Below are positions 38,893 to 52,040 of a stretch of DNA of 64,000 bases, piece after piece. Numbering within the stretch: the first letter of the stretch is position 1; each line of letters begins with the position of its first letter. The notes beneath the pieces are model-generated. The model was not told the origin of the DNA and ran no database searches. It saw only the letters and a program-made list of their open reading frames with translations. Origin of the DNA: Azadirachta indica (taxonomy: Eukaryota > Streptophyta > Magnoliopsida > Sapindales > Meliaceae); contig CM040444.1 of assembly GCA_022749755.1 (NCBI GenBank), forward strand, positions 15,648,274 through 15,712,273, read 5' to 3'. Made by a program: the position numbers and the translations under genes.

Positions 38893-41800
38893 ATGGACGG
38901 CTCCACATCATCGCTCGGCGGCGACACTGCCTCCGCCTTCTTGTTCGCCGAGTCTCCTGAGCCCTCAACGTCGTCATCGTCTGCGTCGTCGATGAGGAGA
39001 GCGTCGGAGGACGATAGAGAGAAGAGTTCGTCTAGGTTTGATGACGAAGAGGAGGAGGAGGAGGACGTCTGCCGGATCTGTCGGAATCCGGGGGATGCGG
39101 AGAATCCGTTGCGATATCCTTGTGCCTGTAGCGGAAGCATCAAGTTTGTGCACCAGGATTGTCTCCTTCAGTGGCTCAATCACAGCAACGCTCGCCAATG
39201 CGAGGTTTTAATCTTCTCCCCTTTCTTCTCTCTCTTTGGGTATTTGATGATTTGAATTTTTTTTAATAATAATTTCGACGGAAATGTTGAAAGATTAAGG
39301 TTTGATTAGGGTTTTTTTTGGTTATTTGATCAGCAAACAAGGACCATGAAACAAGAAAAAAGATTTGGATTTTCTAGTGAATTAATGATTTTTGAGTTGT
39401 ATGATTTTTTTCGAAAGTAGATTTTCAATGCAAAACACATCCTTGCAGTTCCTCTGCCTGTGTGCAGAATATGGAAGGAGTAGGACAAAAATGTTATTTC
39501 GATCAGGTTTAGGAAGGGGTTTTAGTGGATTGGTGCTGGTCTTTCATTTTATTTGTTTGAAGTTTTGGTTGGGAATATAAGAAAAAGAAATTGAAAATGA
39601 TTTGAGACATGGTTGAAGAAGTGTCTTCGTAGTGTTTTTGCAACTTAGAGGAGATGCTGTCGCAAATACTTTGTGTTTCCTGGTTTTACTACAACTGCAT
39701 AACATTTGATTTTCCTTCCTACCCTTGGCTTTGGAAATGTTATATTCATGATTAGATAGGTTTCTGCCTTTGGGGTCTTATGTCAGTTAAGATTGTTGAC
39801 AATTGTAAGATCATTATTTATGGATGAATAGTATTATATAGACCCATAAATTACATGAGTTGATAAATTATATGATCAAGAAGATTATTTCAAGATAACT
39901 AGCATTAATATTTATTAGGAAGCATGTGATGTAGGGCTGTAATTGTTTACATGAAACGGAACACAGCAATGGGATGAATGGATTTCTTTGCTAACAGATT
40001 ATAAGTTGAATTTGTTTATCACATTCAATGCTAATTGTGTTCATTAATATGTATATTTGGTTTGCATTTCACTAGTGGAAATACACCTCTTCTTGATTGT
40101 GTTTATGATGAGTTCAATTTAATATTTCTCTAACTGAACGTACTTGGTGCTGCTTGTAGGTTTGTAAACATGCATTTTCCTTCTCCCCTGTTTATGCTGA
40201 GAACGCTCCAGCAAGGCTTCCTTTTCAGGAGTTTGTAGTTGGTATAGCAATGAAAGCTTGCCATGTCCTGCAATTCTTTCTGAGGCTTACTTTTGTCCTT
40301 TCAGTTTGGCTCCTCATCATACCATTCATCACATTTTGGATATGGCGGCTGGCTTTTGTGAGGAGTTTGGGGGAAGTTCAAAGATTATTTTTAAGTCATA
40401 TCTCCACTACGGTTATTCTCACAGATTGTCTACATGGTTTCTTACTTTCTGCTAGCATTGTGTTTATATTTCTTGGGGCCACTTCTTTGAGAGATTACTT
40501 CAGGCATTTACGAGAGCTTGGAGGACAAGATGCTGAGAGAGAGGATGAAGGGGACAGGAATGTTGCTCGTGCTGCCAGGCGACCTCCTGGGCAAGCTAAT
40601 AGGAATTTTGCTGGGGAAGGTAATGGAGAAGATGCTGGTGGAGCACAAGGTATTGCTGGAGCAGGTCAAATGATAAGAAGGAATGCAGAAAATGTTGCTG
40701 CACGGTGGGAGATGCAGGCAGCTCGCCTTGAGGCCCATGTTGAACAGATGTTTGATGGTTTGGATGATGCTGATGGGGCTGAGGATGTACCCTTTGATGA
40801 GCTTGTTGGCATGCAGGGTCCTGTTTTTCATTTGGTTGAAAACGCATTTACTGTAAGTCTATTAGTGGTTCTTTTTTGTTTTTCTGTTATAGCTATAGAT
40901 AGGTAATTTGTCTTCTTTCATTAAGTTTCCCAATTGATCATGTCATGGCAGTTTTTACATTAGTCCTTTTCTCCTTTTGTTTCTCTCTTTTCTTGGGAGT
41001 TGTTGGATGTTGCATATCATAGAAAGCATGCTATGTTTGTTTTGCTAATAGATTGAATTGCCAATATATGGTTTTCTGTTAGATGCATTTGAGTTGGTAT
41101 AGGCATGATGAGAGCTGCATGATTTTATTATCTCCATTTGTTAATGGGTAAATGACACTCAGATGTCTTTTACTTTGTCTTATTACCAATTAGGTTCCTC
41201 TTTTTGTGTTGTATCACTTTTAACTCCTTGCAATATTTAAATGTCACTGTTGGATTAGAGATTCCGACTCTGCTGGCTAAGCAAGCTTAAGGATAAGGTC
41301 GGCTTCATTGTTAAGTCAAAGGAATGAAGCTGCATTATCCAATTCTATTTGTTCCTTTTAGTTGGATTCTTTGTCTCTTGTAATGTTGTTTTTTAGAGAA
41401 GGTAGTAAATACTTAGATGCGGACTTACCATGTAAAATGCTATGAATTATTGCTTCCAGATTTATTTGGTGTTTTTGAGACAAAGAGAAGCAGACTTTTT
41501 ATTTAGCCTCTTTTATCTCTACCTGCTAGGAAATTTTTCGTTACATGATGTGTGATTTTAATTCTTTGCAGGTTCTGGCCAGCAATATGATATTCCTTGT
41601 GGTTGTAATCTTTCTGCCTTTCTCATTGGGGCGGATAATTCTGTATTATATATCATGGATTTTGTCCTCTGCCAGTGGTCCAGTGTTGTCATCGGTCATG
41701 CCACTTACAGATACAGCCCTTTCCTTAGCAAATATCACATTGAAGAATGCATTAAGTGCTGTGACTAATCTGACATCTGATGGACAAGAAAGTGGTCTTC

Positions 41801-44800
41801 TTGGCCAAGTTGCAGATGTGTTAAAAGGCAATGCCAGTGGAATAAGTGAAGCAGCTAACAGCACAAGTGCACCACTTTCAGCAGATCTCTTGAAAGGGGC
41901 AACCGTCGGAGCATCACGGCTTTCTGATGTCACAACACTTGCTATAGGATACATGTTTATATTCTCTCTAGTCTTCTTCTATCTTGGCATTGTTGCTATG
42001 ATTCGGTATACCAAGGGTGAGCCTTTAACTGTGGGGAGGTTCTATGGAATTGCTTCTATAGCAGAGACAATTCCATCCCTCTTTAGGCAGTTCTTGGCCG
42101 CAATGAGGCATTTGATGACTATGATTAAGGTTGCTTTCCTTTTGGTCATTGAACTAGGGGTGTTTCCATTGATGTGTGGTTGGTGGTTGGATGTCTGCAC
42201 TATAAGGATGTTTGGGAAATCAATGTCTCAAAGAGTTCAATTCTTTTCAGTCTCTCCTTTGGCAAGTTCATTGGTCCATTGGGTTGTCGGAATTGTGTAC
42301 ATGTTACAGATAAGCATCTTCGTCAGCCTTCTACGAGGGGTATTTCTCGTTCCCATCTTATTGGTGTTCTGAAATAGTATTATGAATTTGTTACTCTTAT
42401 GATCTTTTCTTGTGATGAGCAGGTTTTGCGCAATGGAGTTCTGTACTTCCTTAGAGATCCTGCTGATCCAAAACTACTACAATCCATTCCGGGATCTAAT
42501 TGATGATCCTGTACACAAGCATGCGCGCAGAGTTCTCTTGTCTGTTGCAGTTTATGGGAGTTTGATTGTGATGCTAGTATTTTTGCCAGTCAAACTTGCT
42601 ATGCGTTTGGTTCCCTCCATTTTTCCTCTTGACATAGCGTAAGTAGACAATTCCTGAATTGTTAGTGTCTTCTGTTTCTTGCTGCAGTTTCTTTACTTGT
42701 TGGTATATAATCTTTGTTTGTTAAATTCAAAACTGTTTATTGCAGGGTATCCGATCCGTTTACTGAAATACCAGCTGACATGCTTCTCTTTCAAATCTGC
42801 ATTCCATTTGCCATTGAGCATTTCAAGCTGCGCACAACAATCAAGTCTCTTCTTCGCTATTGGTTTACAGCTGTTGGCTGGGCACTTGGCCTTACAGAAT
42901 TTTTGCTGCCAATACCTGACGACAATGGTGGCCAGGAAAATGGAAATATAGACATAAGGCATGATAGAAACATGAGATTAGGCAAGGAGGAATACAGGTT
43001 ATACCATTAGGACCTGATCGAGCCCTGGTTGGAATGCCAATGGGTGATGATTTAAATAGAGGCGCTGTGGCATCACAAAACTCTAATGTTTCTGAGTATG
43101 ATGGTGATGATCAATCAGACTCAGAGTAAGTTGCATCACACCTTACATTTGTTACATTATGAGCAGGTATTACTTACATGGTTGTATGTATAGAATTTCA
43201 TTCAATTTCTCCCTATCTTTGGAGTCTTGTTGGTTTTTTTTTTTTTCGGTTGGGGAGGTGGGGTTTGGGGGTTGTGTGCACCCTTGAACTAAGGTAACAG
43301 ATGCATGATTCAATATATGCACTCCTTACATTGAAACTTCTTTTGCACAAATTACTTGATTGGCTCTGACACTTGTATTCTAAGTTAAAGTGTTTCTGGT
43401 GCATGTTTTACGTAACATATGATTGTATTGCAATTATTATAAAATATTCCAACCACTATCTATCTATCAATCTGTCTGTCTATCTATCTGTCTATATGTG
43501 TATTTTGAAATTCTCATCTCAGAAGCATTGATTTAAGCAGTGACTTGGCACTTTTCTTATTCATCATCAATTTGTAGTGATTCTGACTGCAGGTTTGATT
43601 ACATTTAATAGTGAAAGTTTTGTCGTACATATTATGCCCACAAACCAGTTTATTGAAGCCTTTTTGATGTTATTTAATTGGTTCTAGTAATATAAGTTTT
43701 TGTTTCCTTGTCATCTCAGCGTCTGCTTCATGTTATTGTAGTCCCATGTATGATTCTTAATCTGTATTAATCCTGTCTGACTTCTATTTTCTCATTTTGA
43801 TTTTTCAGTGTTCTTGTTATAATTGCAATTGCATATGTTTGTTGGTTTCTGCCACTAATGCTTACCACTATTATCTATTTGTATATTTTAGCAGGTACAG
43901 CTTTGTTCTTCGCATTGTCCTCTTGCTTGTGATAGCATGGATGACTCTGCTTGTCATTAACTCTGGCCTGATAGTTATACCAATTTCACTTGGACGTGCA
44001 CTTTTCAATGCAATTCCTCTTCTCCCAATTACCCATGGCATCAAGTGCAATGGTAACATTGTTGATTGGATTGATTTTTTGTTCCCATGCTTCATGGTTC
44101 TGGATGAAAATGCTAACATATTTTCTTTCCTCCATTTCATAGATCTGTATGCTTTCATCATTGGAAGCTATGTTATTTGGACGGCTGTAGCTGGAGCCAG
44201 GTATTCCATTGAGCATGTTAGATCAAAGAGGGCAACAGTTTTATTAAGCCAAATATGGAAATGGTGTGGTATTGTTATTAAGAGCTCTGCATTATTGGCA
44301 ATATGGGTAAGGGATATTCTGGTCGTCGTTCTCTTGCTAGTCAGGTTATAATATTGATCCTGTTTATTGTTTTTCTTATGTGGCTGGACTGTTTCAGATT
44401 TTTGTCATTCCAGTGTTAATTGGACTGCTGTTCGAGCTCTTGGTGATTGTACCGATGCGGGTGCCTGTGGATGAAAGCCCGGTTTTTTCTCCTGTATCAG
44501 GATTGGGCTTTGGGCCTCATTTTTCTGAAGATCTGGACTAGATTGGTAAGTTTTTTATGTGCCATTCCATCACTTTTTTCCTGATATATGACTGATTTTT
44601 GGATTGTCGATGTGAGAATGCATTGATGAAGGGAAAAAGGAACGTATTGTCTCTATGTTTATGCAATTTTTATCATCTTAGCTATTCCTCTTTCATATGT
44701 GTTTTCTTCAATCTTTCCTGTCATGGATTATTTGAAATGTTTTAAATTTGTTTCAACCATCTGTAAACGAAGAATGTGATCTCCCCCGTCACCCTTCCTC

Positions 44801-45469
44801 TTTTCTCTATGCTAGAAATATTATGTATTCCTCCCTGTTTATGTTTAGAAATTTGCTCTCTTAGTTTCCAATATTTGTCATTTTAATACAAGATATTTTG
44901 TTTTCAGTTCATAAATAGTATAAGATTTTCTCCTCAACAAGGAATTAAGTTTTCTCCCACGCATGTAACAGGTTATGTTGGATCACATGATGCCGCTGGT
45001 AGATGAAAGCTGGCGAATAAAATTTGAAAGGGTGAGAGAAGACGGTTTCTCGAGGCTACAAGGTCTTTGGGTGCTGCGTGAGATCGTGTTTCCAATCATA
45101 ATGAAGTTGCTGACAGCCCTATGTGTACCTTATGTACTAGCCAGAGGTGTATTCCCTGTTCTTGGGTACCCATTAGTAGTAAATTCAGCAGTCTATCGGT
45201 TTGCATGGCTGGGATGTCTGTGCTTTAGCGTTTTATGGTTTTGCGCAAAGAGATTCCATGTCTGGTTCACCAACCTTCACAACTCCATACGCGATGACCG
45301 ATATCTCATCGGCCGCAGACTTCATAACTACGGAGAAGTACAAGAGCAGCAAAATGAGGCAGCGGTGACTTCCTGTGAAATGCAGAACTCAAATTTGTTG
45401 CCAGGCAATAATCTAATCCAATATGACCGAGGAGCTGATGTAGGGTTGAGATTGAGGCGCGCTGGCTGA
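38893..45469 (+). CDS. SUD1: SUD1/DOA10-like ER E3 ubiquitin ligase, three frame breaks
   Basis: Large ER membrane RING-CH ligase of ER-associated degradation; Arabidopsis SUD1 (CER9) controls HMG-CoA reductase activity and cuticle lipids. Exons: 38893-39204, 40160-40852, 41572-42339, 42423-42638, 42746-43125, 43892-44052, 44143-44306, 44398-44545 and 44972-45469. The RING-CH (C4HC3) finger spans about residues 58-110: CRICRNPGDAENPLRYPCAC, then FVHQDCLLQWL and CEVCKHAF. Many membrane segments follow; the DOA10-type TD core includes LRYWFTAVGWALGLTEFLLP, and the C-terminus has GRRLHNYGE. Three one-base breaks interrupt the frame: an extra A at 42470-42473, a missing base near 42995, and an extra T at 44483-44488. 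Allowing for them, the length is about 1112 residues, close to Arabidopsis (1108). No substitution nonsense codon was seen, so assembly error is at least as likely as a pseudogene. Confidence 0.92.
43439..43500. repeat. Tetranucleotide (TCTA/TCTG)n in SUD1 intron 5
   Basis: About ten imperfect TCTA and TCTG units in a row, read directly. Confidence 0.8.
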
Positions 45470-46923
45470 AAGTGGATGGGTAGTAGTAGTAGTAGTACTA
45501 GTAGTATTTGGATGATGCTTTTTGTTTTAAAATTGTTATGTTGATAGCTGGTAAGGTCATGGTTAAGTCAAGCTTGTGCATATCATATCATATCATATCA
45601 TATAAGAAGTACGGTATTATTAACTTTAGAAATTAGCAACAAGCAGAGAAAACAACGCAAGTACTGTGAAGAAAGTGTTACATATATTCCATCCATGTCT
45701 GCCTATTTAGCTAACTATATATATATATATATATATAAAGTATTATTGAAAGGGACTTTATGATGTTGTATAATTTGTTTTCATTTTTGTGTTTCTACTG
45801 TTTTCATTTCAAGATAAAATGTGTCTCTGTATTAGTATACCATATATTATGTGAATATAAATTAATTATTATTTCTTTTAATCTTAATCTGATATATCTC
45901 GCATTTGCATTTGATGGTGACCATGTTAAATCAGATTGAAATCAGAGGATTTGAATTTCAAACAGGTCAAATATCCATCTTATATCACCTTTTGAAGTGA
46001 AGGTGCAGTTAGTTGCTTAATACCCTAAGTAGCTCTACTGCCGCCTGAATAGTCGATATTCTGATTGATACGATCCGTCATTTTACGACAAAATAGAATA
46101 ATACTGTTTGTTTGTTACTTACCCAATGTCAAATTACGAACAGGTAATGAACCGACATTACAATAATTTGGTCAAATCTTACCAAGTAGTTTAATCTGAA
46201 AAATATAAAAATATAACACAAATTGTTTTTCTTTTAAATAAAAAAAAATGATGATTTAATAACCATAACAAAACAATTGTTATACTGTACATAGAATCTT
46301 TTAGTAGGTGAAGTTAACTGAGAAACCAAAAAAGGTAATATAAACAATTAAGATTTAAATTTTACCTTTTTCTTACTCTCAAACAGTAAGTTCAGACCTT
46401 AGAGCTTCCCATAATACATAATTGTTAATTATGGCGGACAACTTCATTAAGCAATTTGAATTTTGTATATATGAAAAGGAATTTCTGTCTCGCTGTTTAC
46501 ATTTAAAATTCTAATATCTATCTACCTCTAATCATCGGACCTATATTATCGGTAGCCATTGTGAATCCCTAAATAAATTGTCACCAGAGCAATTACCTAG
46601 ACCCCAAGCCAACACCAAGTTAGAGTCTTCATTATTAGTTTTTTATGAACCTACGTTAAGTTAAAACGCAAAACAGGACAGCAATAATAACACATCACAA
46701 CCACCACACACACATGGCAAAATAAATCCCCAAATGTCACAAATCCTCAAATAAAATCCTTAAAAGTTTGAAACTCTCAGAGAAAGTATAACCATAACCA
46801 AAACCAAATCCAAAACCAAAATAATAGCCAAAACCTCTATCAAACCATTTCAAGTCTTTTTAGTTGGCCAGCCAAATCTATAATGAATTTAAGTCTAGCA
46901 TTTCAAATACTGCAGCTCGCAAC
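45470..46923. other. Convergent 3' UTR and intergenic region
   Basis: 3' ends of SUD1 (plus) and PABP (minus). It contains (AGT)n at about 45480-45508, (ATATC)n at about 45580-45602 and (TA)n at about 45714-45737. No gene seen. Confidence 0.65.
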
Positions 46924-49900
46924 TTAAGAAACTAAGTTATCATTCAAAGATAATGTGGCTAGCTGATCAGCCGCATTACCACCCTGCTGCTGCTGAGCAA
47001 CATTCCTCAAAACCTCCATTGCCTCAGCCACCTTTGCTTTCAGAGCTTCTGGTGACTCCAGCAGGTGCAAAACCTCAGTCTGATCCATTTCCAAAAGCAT
47101 TCCGGTAACTTTAGCTGCTGCATCTGGCTCCAGCTGTTCCACAAGTGGGTAAAGATTCTCCCCCAGCATCTACAAAATTGGTGCAGCAAAAACAAAGCTA
47201 AGTTATACAGCCAGCATGCATGAATTAATTAATTACAAACATTACACACTGTCCAATTGACTATTATTCCTTGTTTTCAGCTCTAATTGAATTTTAAGCA
47301 TTACTTGGAAATACTACTTATGAAATGGTAGCCAGAAAGAAAAACAAGAAACAAAACCAATCCCCACATTTTTGCCATTAAAACTTAAGAAATAGCAAAG
47401 CCACAAAGCCCCCATGGCAACCAAACTATTTCAGAATTCATCTATAGTTTGGCTAACAAGTTTAAAAGAACATGTAAATAAATAATCTAAACAGATTAAA
47501 TGCCTACCGTCCTCTGCTGCTCAGGAGAAGCATTTGCGAGGGCAGAAGCCAAAGCCCCAATGGGAATTGGCTGAGAAACTGCTGCATCTCGCAGAGGCAT
47601 AGCACCCATGTCATATGGAACAGATAACATTCCTCCAGCGACACCCGGCATGGACACATCAGGCATCCCACGCCCAGGTGGGTAGCGGTAGACACGCCCC
47701 CTAGGAAGCATCTGCAAATAAACAACCCACCATATCAAGGTAGTGCATAAGTAACACACATATATAAAGACCATAGCCTAAATGGAGCAACAAGAGATAG
47801 AATATTGCCAACCTGCTGCTGCATTAGTGGAACATGTTGCTGCGTTTGCTGAATAGCTCCTGCCCGTCTGCCACTAGGACGCTGACCCTGCTGGCCCTGC
47901 TGAACCATTGGCATAAAGAAATTTGGCAATGGGGCTGCACCAGGTCTCATACCAGGAACAAGTTGCTGCTGATACCCAAATCCAGGCTGACAGAAGCATG
48001 AATGCATAATAAGAAACAGCACTCTTTGAGGTAATAAACTGAATGTAACCAATGATTATATTATAGATCTTAATTAATCCGCAGGGAAAATATTACAAAT
48101 ATCCAACAATGGAAACTTAACTAAAATGTGGACAAAGAGAATATAAGAAGAAAATGGTTACCTGAGGAGGCATCATAGCAGGCGGGCCTTGACCATAAAA
48201 CATTTGTTGCCCAAGACCTGGACCACCGGGAGGGTAAATTGGCAAACGAGGAGCAACAGAAGGTGCCATCGCAACTGGCCGCAATTGAGAAAATTGAGCC
48301 TGCATAAACAGCAGATAGCAGTGCCAATACACACACAAATGAGTGCAGAAGACAGTATTATTAAGAGGACAAACTCAACCTTGACAGAAATCCACTAAAC
48401 AATCACATAAACCATTCAGGATTAAAAGGGAAAAATATCTGAAATGCCACGTCATTTACCTGAGCTCTAAATGCCCCCAAAGTAAATAACTCATTATAAA
48501 AGAAATTATTATTGTATGACTATGATTAGAGGCACAAGCATTATACAGCAAAAATTCGTTAATGTGCTGTCACAGACATGCCGGTCTTTTTTTCTCATTC
48601 TGTTGACTGGAGCCTTATAACAACATTGGAGAGAATATACCTGTAAGCTGGCCCTTCTATCTTCCTTCCTTTGTGCAAGAGCAACATACAGTGGTTTGCT
48701 GACTACCATTTTGCCATTCATCTCCAGGAGCTGTCAAAATAGACAGAGATCTGTCAGCTTTTGTTAATGTTTTCATTAATGTGCACAAAACACAACTACT
48801 TACAGCTCTAGATGCCTCTTCAGGGGTTGAGAATGCTACAAACCCTGATCCTCGACTAATTCCACTTGGATCTCGCATTACCTATTCAAAATTTAATTGA
48901 AGTTTCAGCCAAGAAAGTAACAAAGTTAAATCATGTATGCACTTCACCATTCATAAAACAGATGCTACACACCTTGCATGATGTGATGTTACCAAATGGA
49001 GAGAACAGCTGCTTAAGTTTTTCATCATCTATGCTATCGTCTAAATTTTTAATATACAAGTTTGCTCCCTGAAACTTGTCTGCTGCCTCCTTCATATTCT
49101 GCTCAAATCGGAGTTTTAGTTCAACTTCCCTTTCAGATTTCTTCTGGGCTTTCCCAACATACCACTCCTTATCATCAAATTTCTTTCCATTAAGTGCCTC
49201 AACAGCTCTAGCAGCGTCATCTGCATTCTCAAAGTTGACAAATCCAAAGCACTTTGATTTGCCATCCCCATCCCTCATCACCACAACACTGGTAAGTGTG
49301 CCAAATTCACCAAAAGTTTTCTGCAAATCTTCTTCAGTTGTTGACTCAGAAAGATTCTTCACATAAACATTGGTAAATTTGTTCTTATTGATTTCAGTTT
49401 CTCTCTCCTGCTTGCGGAGGAAGGGCCCCACATACACTTGCTTATCGTTTAGTAGCATGCCATTCAACTTCTCAATAGCTTTTTGGGCAGACTCCTCACT
49501 TTCAAATTGCACAAAGCCATAGCCTTTTGACTGACCATTGAAGTCAGTAGCTACCTTGCAAGAGAGGATGTTCCCAAATACAGAAAATGTATCATGCAAT
49601 GCTTTGTGATCAATGGCCTTATCCAGATTCTGTCAAGCAGCAGTAAATTAACACTACTTAGTTCTTGAAAAGATAGGAAAAAGGAAAAAAAGAAGGTTTT
49701 GGAGAATACAACAGAAAGCTGAAAGGACAAATTTGACAATGCCAACAAAATTATATTACTCTTTGAATGGCATCTTCCTCTTTCAGTTTATAATTTAAAC
49801 TCAAAATCATGGACGGATGGTGGGACTCAATTATTCTGAAAACATTGACTTAGGGTCAACAATTAGACAATGTGCCTTAAAGTTCATATCCTAAATATCA

Positions 49901-51611
49901 TCTAATAAAATACTCTGCCAAAAGATTCTCTCTCATAAAATTTTCCCTGCAGTTTTTATCAATTTTTCTTACTTTGAAAAGGAAAATGAGATTGAAATCA
50001 TTTCTCTGTAATTTCCATTATATTCCACGAGCAAATAAGTCTCCTTTTCCCATAGTTTTGCCAAAAGCATTCAAAAAACACATATATAATGACATGCAAA
50101 TACCTTAATAAATATATTTCCCGCCCCACTTTTGCGGAGACTGGGGTCACGATGAGAATACATAATCCTAATGGGTTTTTCATTCAGAGGGGTAAAGTTA
50201 AGCACATCCAATGCCCTTGCAGCTGTCAACAACAACAAATGAACAGTAAGATTTAAACAAAATGCAAACACATTATGCACGTGTAAGATTCCTTTAAATA
50301 AAATAAAGGAATTTTATGGTAGAGACTATGTTGATCAAGGAACTTCACGGTAGCCAAAAATTTTAAGAGTTTGGACATGTTTTGAAATCATATTCTGAAA
50401 GTATGCAGACAAAAGAGATGAAAAAGAATGTCAATAGGATCAAGCAAATTACAAGCACAAAACCTATAAAAAAAAATTAAGCAATTTATATGAACCTGGC
50501 AAGAAATCAACATAATGTAAGAAGCTTCAATTAACAAAAGATACATAAAACCAATAGAAGTAGGCAATAGTTGGAATATCAAAGAGAAATGAGTGATCAT
50601 AAGTAAAGGTACTGAAACAAACTCTAGTTTTTTCCTTGCCAAATCTTAGAAAAACAAATTATTGGTACCAATGTCAAGAAATTTTACAAGAAAGACACGA
50701 ATCAGTATCTATAATTATTTGTATAAGTAAATGATAAAATGAAATACAGACATTAGAAGCTCAATACACCAAAAATTTTGAGCCTTACAACCCAAACCAT
50801 CAATTTTCGTATTTATAAATAGGAATTGTAGCTTGAGCACTTAGGCCCGAAGACGCTCAGGCTATCAGCCACCCAGCACTTTATCTACTAAGGCAGACAA
50901 ACGAAAAGACAAACATATAAGGGGAAAAAAATCCTTAATTTATCACATATCAACTGAGTGCTCTCAAAAGATCAAAATATGTAACGAGGCTCTGAAAAGG
51001 GGTGAAAAAGTGAGGATGAACCCTCAGCCATCTCTTTGATTACATCTTCTGCTTGCCTTGCACAAGCAATTCGAATTACTAATTTCCTATCAACCTGAAG
51101 CTAAAGTAGTATTACAGACAAAGACAAATTCTCCCAATCATCCAAAGCTTACCAATCACCAAGTGATGAATCATGATAAACCAAGTTTTCCACGTATCAC
51201 GTATAATAACACCAATAGCAAACTTCCACCTCGATGCTAAGGGGTAAACACATTTGTAATCAACTAATTTCTACCCAAAAATAAACTGAAAAAAAAATAA
51301 TTACTCGCAAATAAACACAATTAAAAAACATTATTTAGGAAAAATAATAAATATAGAAAGGCAAAGAGCTAACCATCCTGTGCGTTGCTGTAATTAACGT
51401 AACCATAACCCAGCGATCGCCGGGTGCTCAAGTCCCTACAAACCCGAACGGAAACCACCTGACCTACCTGGTTAAACAGATCGTACAGCTGCGAATCCGT
51501 CACGTTGGCCTCCAGATCACCAACGTAAAGCGACGTTGTTGCAAATTGATTGGCACCGCCGCCATTGACGTTCTGACCCTGAACTTGTCCCTGAGCTTGA
51601 ACCTGAGCCAT
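46924..51611 (-). CDS. Cytoplasmic poly(A)-binding protein (PABP, class of PAB2/4/8)
   Basis: Binds mRNA poly(A) tails and eIF4G, promoting translation and mRNA stability. Exons in transcription order: 51374-51611, 50104-50222, 48973-49629, 48804-48881, 48641-48730, 48162-48299, 47813-47986, 47508-47711 and 46924-47169. Phases agree throughout and give 647 residues. Four RRMs are visible by their RNP1 motifs: GYGYVNY (RRM1), KGYGFVQF (RRM2), KCFGFVNF (RRM3) and GSGFVAF (RRM4). A Pro/Gln/Gly-rich linker follows ([15 protein letters not shown]), then the C-terminal MLLE domain that binds PAM2 peptides ([34 protein letters not shown]). Start: MAQVQAQGQ just inside a long leader. No frame damage. 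From memory, it sits between SUD1 and CBSX as PAB2 does in Arabidopsis. Confidence 0.97.
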
Positions 51612-52040
51612 CTCAAACCAATAACACAAAAACGATAAAAGAAAAAACCCTCTTTTTTTCTTCAAGATTTTTCTTTTTTTTTTTTTCGGTTTTCTCTTCC
51701 CTCTCCTCTTGTTATTGAAGACCCAAAGAAAACCTTGAAAATAATTGAAGGATAATAAACAAGAGACAGAACAAAAGAGAACTCAAGCCTGCGTTTTGTG
51801 ATTTTGATTTTTTTTGATTTTTTAGATGGATAGAAGAAGGAGGAGAGGGAAGTGAAAGGAAAGATAAAGAGATTGTTGGCTACCGCCGGCGAAGAGTGGC
51901 GGCGCGTGTGAGTGAGACAGAGAATGAGTTTGTTTTTTTTTTTTTCAAAATGGAAAAGAGGGCAGCTAAACTGCACTGAAAAAAAGAGTTCTGGAGCCTG
52001 TCGGGTTCTTATAGATGGTGTCAAAGCGTAAACCCTAGGA
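51612..52040 (-). promoter_or_regulatory. PABP leader and promoter with telo-box
   Basis: The leader is rich in A/T and purine tracts. AAACCCTAG, a telo-box variant, lies at 52030-52038 on the plus strand, about 420 bases upstream of the start codon. Telo-boxes are shared by translation-factor genes, and the S16 gene in this window carries them too. Confidence 0.5.

Noticed and set aside
42918..42998. Extra intron in SUD1 exon 5 to explain the frame change
   Set aside because: The candidate donor AATG/GTGG and acceptor ATACAG give the wrong phase and a stop soon after.
50800..50900. Possible tRNA-like segment in PABP intron 1
   Set aside because: No B-box GGTTCRANTCC and no cloverleaf could be drawn.
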